From Aquisalimonas sp007126095 (lineage in GTDB: Bacteria; Pseudomonadota; Gammaproteobacteria; Nitrococcales; Aquisalimonadaceae): a stretch of DNA of 64,000 nt. Under the pieces are notes generated by a model. The model had not been told where the DNA came from. It did not search any database and saw nothing but the letters and a program-made list of their open reading frames with translations. The DNA is taken from the NCBI RefSeq assembly GCF_048323695.1, contig NZ_JBLWFT010000013.1, positions 23,163 to 87,162 of the forward strand. Reading direction: 5' to 3'. A program made the position numbers and the translations under genes. Positions 60,052 through 64,000 of the stretch are shown one piece after another. Position 1 is the stretch's first letter; each line of letters begins with the position of its first letter.

Positions 60052-61493
60052 TGGCGTTCAAGCGGCAGATCTACCTCTGGCACCGGTATCTGGGCATCGC
60101 CCTGTGCCTGCTCATCGCCATGTGGTTCGCCTCCGGCATCGTGCTCATGTACGTGGGCTACCCGTCGCTGGACGACGAGGCCCGCCTGGCCGGGTTGCCC
60201 ACCCTGGAGGCCGACGCCGGGCTGGCTCCGCCCGCAGCCGTGATGGAACGCTACGGCGACGTGGACGCCCTGCGCCTCAACGCCGCGCCCGGCCGGCCGG
60301 CGTATCACTTCCGACAGGGCGGTGAATGGCAAAGCGTCGATGCCGCCACCGGCGAGCCCCTGACCCTGGATGCCATGGAGCTCGCCGGCGCTGCCCGCCG
60401 CCATGCGGGCGCCGAGGCGGTGGCCCTGGAGCCGGTGGAAGTGGATCAGTGGACGGTCTCCGGCCGCTTCAACGCCCATCGGCCCCTGGTGCGAGCCCGC
60501 ATGGAGGACGATGCCGGCTCCTGGCTTTACCTGTCGTCGAGCACTGGCGAGGTGGTACAGGCCACCACGCGCTTCGAGCGGGGCTGGAACTGGGTGGGTG
60601 CCGTGGTGCACTGGATCTACCCGTGGCAGCTCCGCCAGCACCCCGAGCTGTGGCGGCAGGTGGTGATCTGGCTGTCCGTGCCCGCCATCGCCCTGATCCT
60701 CTCCGGCACCGTGGTGGGCTTTTGGCGGCTGCGGGTCCGGCGGCGCTACAAGGGCGGCCGCATGACGCCCTACCAGGGATGGCACCGCTGGCACCACATT
60801 CTCGGCATCGCCTGCGTGGTGTTCGTGTTCACCTTCATGTTGAGCGGCCTGCTCTCCATGAACCCGGGGCGCGTGTTCACCCCACCGGCCCCGGATGCAG
60901 GACAGACCGACGCATGGGCGGACGGCCCCCTGATCACCGAGGCTGCCGTCTCACCGGCCGCGCTGCTCGCGGCAGCGCCCTATGGCGTGCGTGAGCTGGA
61001 ATGGGATCGCCAGGCCGGTGCCGCGCTCGTCCACCTCCACGGCGCCCATACCAGCCACGTGCGCCAGGCGGACGGCAGCCCCTTCGAGCCGGACGCCGAC
61101 ACCCTGATCGCCCGCGCCGAAGAGCTGGTCAACGAGGGCAGTATCACCGAGGCCACCCGGCTCACGGACTACGACCACTACTACTATGCCCGCCGCAACG
61201 ACCGGCCGCTGCCCGTGCTTCGCCTGCGCTACGACGACGCCGCCGGCACCACCCTCTACATCAACCCGGAGACAGCCACTATAGAGTCGCGCATCGACCA
61301 CAGCGGACGCTGGCGGCGCTGGCTGTACAATGGCCTCCACAGCCTGGACTTCCCGGTGCTGTGGGAGCGCCGGCCGCTGTGGGACGTGGTGGTGCTGGGC
61401 CTGTCCCTGGCAGGGCTGGCGTTCAGCCTGACCGGCGCGGTGATCGGGTGGAAGCGGCTTGTGGGCCGCGTCCGGGTGAAACGACGACACTGA
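60051..61493 (+). CDS. PepSY-associated transmembrane protein
   Basis: The 480-residue protein has four membrane helices (about 15-36, 205-225, 240-262, and 430-455) and PepSY-type periplasmic repeats between them ('YHFRQGGEWQSVDAATGEPL', 'LRYDDAAGTTLYINPETATIESRIDH'). Conserved His and Trp residues lie near the helices ('WHRYLGIALCLLIAMWFASG', 'GWHRWHHILGIACVVF', 'WLYNGLHSLDF'). Such proteins next to TonB receptors (PiuB/FoxB/FpvG types) reduce or process imported ferric or metal complexes in the periplasm. Coupled to the receptor gene by TGATG overlap, so it is most likely its functional partner. Confidence 0.85.
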   Translation: MAFKRQIYLWHRYLGIALCLLIAMWFASGIVLMYVGYPSLDDEARLAGLPTLEADAGLAPPAAVMERYGDVDALRLNAAPGRPAYHFRQGGEWQSVDAATGEPLTLDAMELAGAARRHAGAEAVALEPVEVDQWTVSGRFNAHRPLVRARMEDDAGSWLYLSSSTGEVVQATTRFERGWNWVGAVVHWIYPWQLRQHPELWRQVVIWLSVPAIALILSGTVVGFWRLRVRRRYKGGRMTPYQGWHRWHHILGIACVVFVFTFMLSGLLSMNPGRVFTPPAPDAGQTDAWADGPLITEAAVSPAALLAAAPYGVRELEWDRQAGAALVHLHGAHTSHVRQADGSPFEPDADTLIARAEELVNEGSITEATRLTDYDHYYYARRNDRPLPVLRLRYDDAAGTTLYINPETATIESRIDHSGRWRRWLYNGLHSLDFPVLWERRPLWDVVVLGLSLAGLAFSLTGAVIGWKRLVGRVRVKRRH

Positions 61494-61507
61494 GGTGAGA
61501 CCAGTCC

Positions 61508-62404
61508 ATGCGGGCGATTCCCTGGCGGCACGTGGAGCCGCTGACCCTGACGCTCTGGTGCGCCCTGCTGGCCGTGGCGGGCTCGCTGTTCACCCAGTGG
61601 CCGCTGCGCCTGGACGGCCTGCCGGCAGCCGGGCGGCCCGCGCTCATGGCCCTGGCGCTGGTGGTGTTCATCGCCGCGCTGCTGCGCCCGTGGGAGAAGG
61701 GATTCGCCGAACGCTGGTCGATCTACCGCCTCGGCCCACCTCGCGCCAGCGCCGGCGGATTCATCCTGCTGCTGATCGCCATCCCCGTGCTCAACTATGG
61801 CAGCATCGCCCTGTACACGGCCCTCGCGGAGCCGGAGCAGGTGTGGGTGCCGGTGCTGGAAGGGGTCATGGGCGAGCCCGGCGGCCTCTGGATGCTGCTG
61901 ATCCTGCTCCTCCTCGCCGCCCCGCTCATCGAAGAGCTGCTGGTGCGCGGGCGCTTGCAATACCAGGTGGGCCGGCGCTGGGGCGTGCCCGCCGCCATCG
62001 CCATCTCCGCCACCGTGTTCGCATGGCTGCACGGCCTGCCGCAACTGGTACCCGTCTATGTCGCCTTCGGCGTGCTCCTGGGCGTGGCCGTGTGGCTCAC
62101 CGGCAGTGTATGGACGGGCGTGATCATCCACGCGCTGCACAACGGCGCCACGTTCGGGCTGTTTCTTCTGGCGGCGTCCATGGACGTGGCCCCGGCCGAG
62201 ACCACAGACGCCGCAGCGGACACCGCCGCCCTCCTGCAGGCCGGCGGTTCGGCCCTGCTCCTGGGCGCGGCCCTCCTGGCGCTGGCACTGCGCATCGGCC
62301 ACTGGCCCGGCCGCCACAGCGGCGGCCCCGTTCGCTGGGGGCCACTGCTGTGGATCGGGCCGCCGCTGGTGGCACTGAATGCGGCGCCGTTGATTACTGG
62401 GTGA
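61508..62404 (+). CDS. CPBP family intramembrane glutamic protease
   Basis: The 298-residue membrane protein has eight or so helices and the Rce1/CAAX-protease-like motifs: 'PLIEELLVRGRLQ' (EExxxR), 'VFAWLHGLPQLVPVY' (catalytic His) and 'IIHALHNGATF'. Family members cleave or process membrane substrates or bacteriocins. Here it is the third gene of the B12-leader operon, starting 14 bases after the PepSY gene. A link to the uptake system is inferred from position only. Confidence 0.88.
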   Translation: MRAIPWRHVEPLTLTLWCALLAVAGSLFTQWPLRLDGLPAAGRPALMALALVVFIAALLRPWEKGFAERWSIYRLGPPRASAGGFILLLIAIPVLNYGSIALYTALAEPEQVWVPVLEGVMGEPGGLWMLLILLLLAAPLIEELLVRGRLQYQVGRRWGVPAAIAISATVFAWLHGLPQLVPVYVAFGVLLGVAVWLTGSVWTGVIIHALHNGATFGLFLLAASMDVAPAETTDAAADTAALLQAGGSALLLGAALLALALRIGHWPGRHSGGPVRWGPLLWIGPPLVALNAAPLITG

Positions 62405-62556
62405 AACATCCTACGAGTACAGACGAAGCCAGCGAGGCTTGGGGTTGGCTCCGAAAAGCCTTGTTGGCAACCACCGCTCTTTTGGGTAATTTCTGCATTG
62501 AGCGGTGCCAGAAGGGCCCGCCAAGGATGATCCCCCCTCTATGGAAGGAGAGACTA

Positions 62557-62874
62557 ATGGGCAAAGAAGCCGTCGTTGATGTCATCAACGCTTTGTACAA
62601 AGGCGCAGGAATCCACAAGAGGTATTCCGGCGAGGTCAATGAGCAGGTTGCCCGGGTTTTGGGCAAGATGCTCGAGGAAATACGCGGCTGTTCAGACGCC
62701 TTTTCCTGGATCCCCCGGCCAACTGGCGGACGAGCCACCATCTCCTGGATCGCTCGGAATTTCGCGAGGAGCACGATAGATCGCCTGAGAGCGAGCCAAT
62801 CCCTCACCTGTGCTAGGGCGGTGATCTATAAGTGGGACCGTAAGCTTGATATGGCAGGGAGGGGGATCCTGTGA
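62557..62874 (+). CDS. Hypothetical protein, possible toxin/effector of a two-gene unit
   Basis: I do not recognise this 105-residue protein. It has an AAGGAG site 8 bases before its ATG, helices rich in charged residues ('YSGEVNEQVARVLGKMLEEIRG', 'RNFARSTIDRLRAS') and no signal peptide. The stretch from about 62400 is visibly lower in GC than the rest of the window, suggesting recent arrival. It overlaps the next gene by 4 bases (GTGA), and that gene encodes an exported protein. That pairing is seen in effector-immunity modules, but there is no motif to prove it. Confidence 0.6.
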   Translation: MGKEAVVDVINALYKGAGIHKRYSGEVNEQVARVLGKMLEEIRGCSDAFSWIPRPTGGRATISWIARNFARSTIDRLRASQSLTCARAVIYKWDRKLDMAGRGIL

Positions 62875-63437
62875 CAAGGACAGTCCGGACGCTTCTTGTA
62901 CTCTGCGCGCTGGCAATCCATCCCCTCGCACAGGCTACACCACCGGCCGAGTCGTGGCCGTCGACCAAATGCAGTAACGGTGACTACTGGCTTGCGTTCG
63001 CCGAAGTTGAGATGTGCTTTGAGCGGTCAGATATCCGCCGACTCGAACACAGCAACCTCCCGAGCCCAACGGTGACCATGCAGCTCCATGACGGAGAGCA
63101 GACCACCGATCTCACCTTCTCCCGACTAGATGACCAGATGCTGACCGGGGGGCTGCATGAACACCTGGGGAAGAGCGTCTCGGAAACGTTCGAGCTGCTC
63201 CGCCAGAGCAATGGTGGCGAGAAGCACGACCTGGCCCGAGAGGTGATGGACGTCGACCAGAACGCCACCGTGCGCGTCTACGGAAACGGCCAATCAAAAG
63301 CCTACGCCCTGCTCCGTGAAAGCGGCAAGTACAGCTCCATCTTCATGCTGCACAAGGACCGAGAAGGCGGCATCAAGATTGGTGGGGAGTTCGACCAGCA
63401 CCTGGCTGAACGCCTGCTTTCTGCAATGCGCCCGTAA
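62871..63437 (+). CDS. Hypothetical exported protein
   Basis: This 188-residue precursor starts with GTG inside the previous stop (GTGA) and has a clear signal peptide ('RTVRTLLVLCALAIHPLAQATPP'). Two cysteines in the mature part, ~20 residues apart ('SSTKC'-type 'PSTKCSNGDYW' and 'VEMCFERSD'), could form a disulfide. No family is recognised. It is probably periplasmic and made together with the upstream 105-residue protein. Confidence 0.65.
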   Translation: MTRTVRTLLVLCALAIHPLAQATPPAESWPSTKCSNGDYWLAFAEVEMCFERSDIRRLEHSNLPSPTVTMQLHDGEQTTDLTFSRLDDQMLTGGLHEHLGKSVSETFELLRQSNGGEKHDLAREVMDVDQNATVRVYGNGQSKAYALLRESGKYSSIFMLHKDREGGIKIGGEFDQHLAERLLSAMRP

Positions 63438-63918
63438 TCCAGCCAAGCCGGCCCGCACGCTAAATGCCTCGGGCCGGCCGACGCTTCGCTCCAGAACACC
63501 CGTTTGGCAGCCGATACGATTTCCGGTAGCGTCTCCGTTAAGCGCCGCCGGATAGGCCCAGCCATGGACAGTAACAACGAGAGTGAAACGGGGCGCGGTA
63601 TTGCCATTCCTGACCCCTGTATCTGAGTTCCAGAGACCCAACCGCTCAAATGCCCGCCTGGTGTCGGCCAGGCGCCCGTCGGATGTGACGTGTTGATGCG
63701 CGTCAGAGCCCGCCATTCCGGCGCCTCTGGTTGTGTGGCCGCAGGTTATACGTCAGTAATGACGCGATGTAACACGTGTGTATCGAGGTCTACTTCTAGT
63801 TGGGCAGTATGAACGACGACGACCGGACTAACGAGATCGGGCTAGCACGATTCGCCCGCGAGTATTACGACTCGTAAGCGCCCGGTGATGACCGTCTTGC
63901 AGTAAGGGGTTGGGGTGT
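63438..63918. other. Sparsely coding stretch near the right end
   Basis: No supported gene lies here. A short frame at 63809-63877 encodes MNDDDRTNEIGLARFAREYYDS and then stops; it looks like the first residues of a larger protein cut by a stop, possibly a remnant. Another 20-codon frame begins at 63564. I see no tRNA, integrase site or terminator that I can support. Confidence 0.4.
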
Positions 63919-64000
63919 TCAGCGGTTGATTTCGTCGGTGAACTCGCCGTGTTCCATTGCCGCCTCGATGGCCGCGTCAAGCCGCAGGAGGGTCTCAGCG
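63919..64000 (-). CDS. C-terminal fragment of an unidentified gene running off the right edge
   Basis: On the minus strand a frame enters from the right edge and ends at a TGA (63921-63919). It reads AETLLRLDAAIEAAMEHGEF followed by TDEINR. This looks like an amphipathic helical tail of a real protein, but 26 residues do not identify it. The start is outside the window. Confidence 0.4.
   Translation of the reverse strand, partial: AETLLRLDAAIEAAMEHGEFTDEINR

Noticed and set aside
61495..62874. A 459-residue plus-strand frame covering the CPBP gene
   Set aside because: The first part is an alternative frame of the CPBP protease gene. Only the last 105 codons, from the ATG at 62557 with its own ribosome-binding site, look real.
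63294..63716. A 140-residue minus-strand frame
   Set aside because: It overlaps the signal-peptide gene at 62871-63437 and has no ribosome-binding site or family features.

Overview
The window is one high-GC, densely coding stretch of a gammaproteobacterial chromosome. Gene content and gene order point to the Chromatiales / Ectothiorhodospiraceae type of halophilic or alkaliphilic bacterium. The clues are a Tat-exported high-potential iron-sulfur protein, the fmt-rsmB-DUF4390-ntrY-ntrX-trkA-trkH cluster, def/LysM/dprA/smg/topA/tsaC/hemF in one run, split proton-translocating transhydrogenase subunits, and many acidic proteins. This placement is an inference from content. No rRNA, tRNA, CRISPR array, prophage or complete insertion sequence was seen.

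Layout. 1-10.6 kb (mostly minus strand): end of a lipid A acyltransferase gene, a small TPR protein, K+ uptake (trkH, trkA), the NtrYX two-component system, a DUF4390 protein, rsmB, fmt and def, mostly joined by ATGA/TGATG overlaps. 10.7-20.2 kb (plus): LysM protein, dprA, smg, topA, tsaC, hemF, an unrecognised protein behind an RBS-masking hairpin, HiPIP, a DUF4197 lipoprotein and a DUF502 membrane protein. 20.4-26.3 kb: pyruvate dehydrogenase aceE-aceF-lpd, followed by an elaborate nested inverted repeat. 26.6-34.4 kb: speE, an orphan LivK-like binding protein directly upstream of a chemoreceptor, speA, a 3-hydroxyisobutyrate-dehydrogenase-family gene and an SseB protein. 34.4-43.7 kb: SPOR protein, argS, priA, a J-domain protein, a TIGR02444 protein and the pnt operon. 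44-48.7 kb: HNH nuclease, leuA behind a Leu-codon-rich leader, a 5'-3' exonuclease and a fructosamine kinase. 48.9-57.3 kb (minus): mlaA, squalene/phytoene synthase, alpha/beta hydrolase, a CHASE/PAS sensor with no output domain, a 2Fe-2S flavin reductase and ubiD. 57.4-62.4 kb (plus): a palindrome-containing promoter, a cobalamin riboswitch, then a TonB receptor, a PepSY membrane protein and a CPBP protease. 62.5 kb to the end: two overlapping unrecognised genes of lower GC and a sparsely coding stretch.

How the genes fit together. Most of the window is core metabolism and information processing. The most distinctive non-core signals are: (1) a dispersed family of GTAG-headed REP palindromes, eight copies, always at gene ends; (2) the 233-bp nested inverted repeat after lpd, whose minus-strand hairpins expose GGGA loops like CsrA sites; (3) the outer-membrane uptake operon that appears to be under both a palindromic operator (Zur-like or MerR-like) and a B12 riboswitch; (4) the binding-protein/chemoreceptor pair; (5) the leu leader; (6) the unknown gene pair near the right end.
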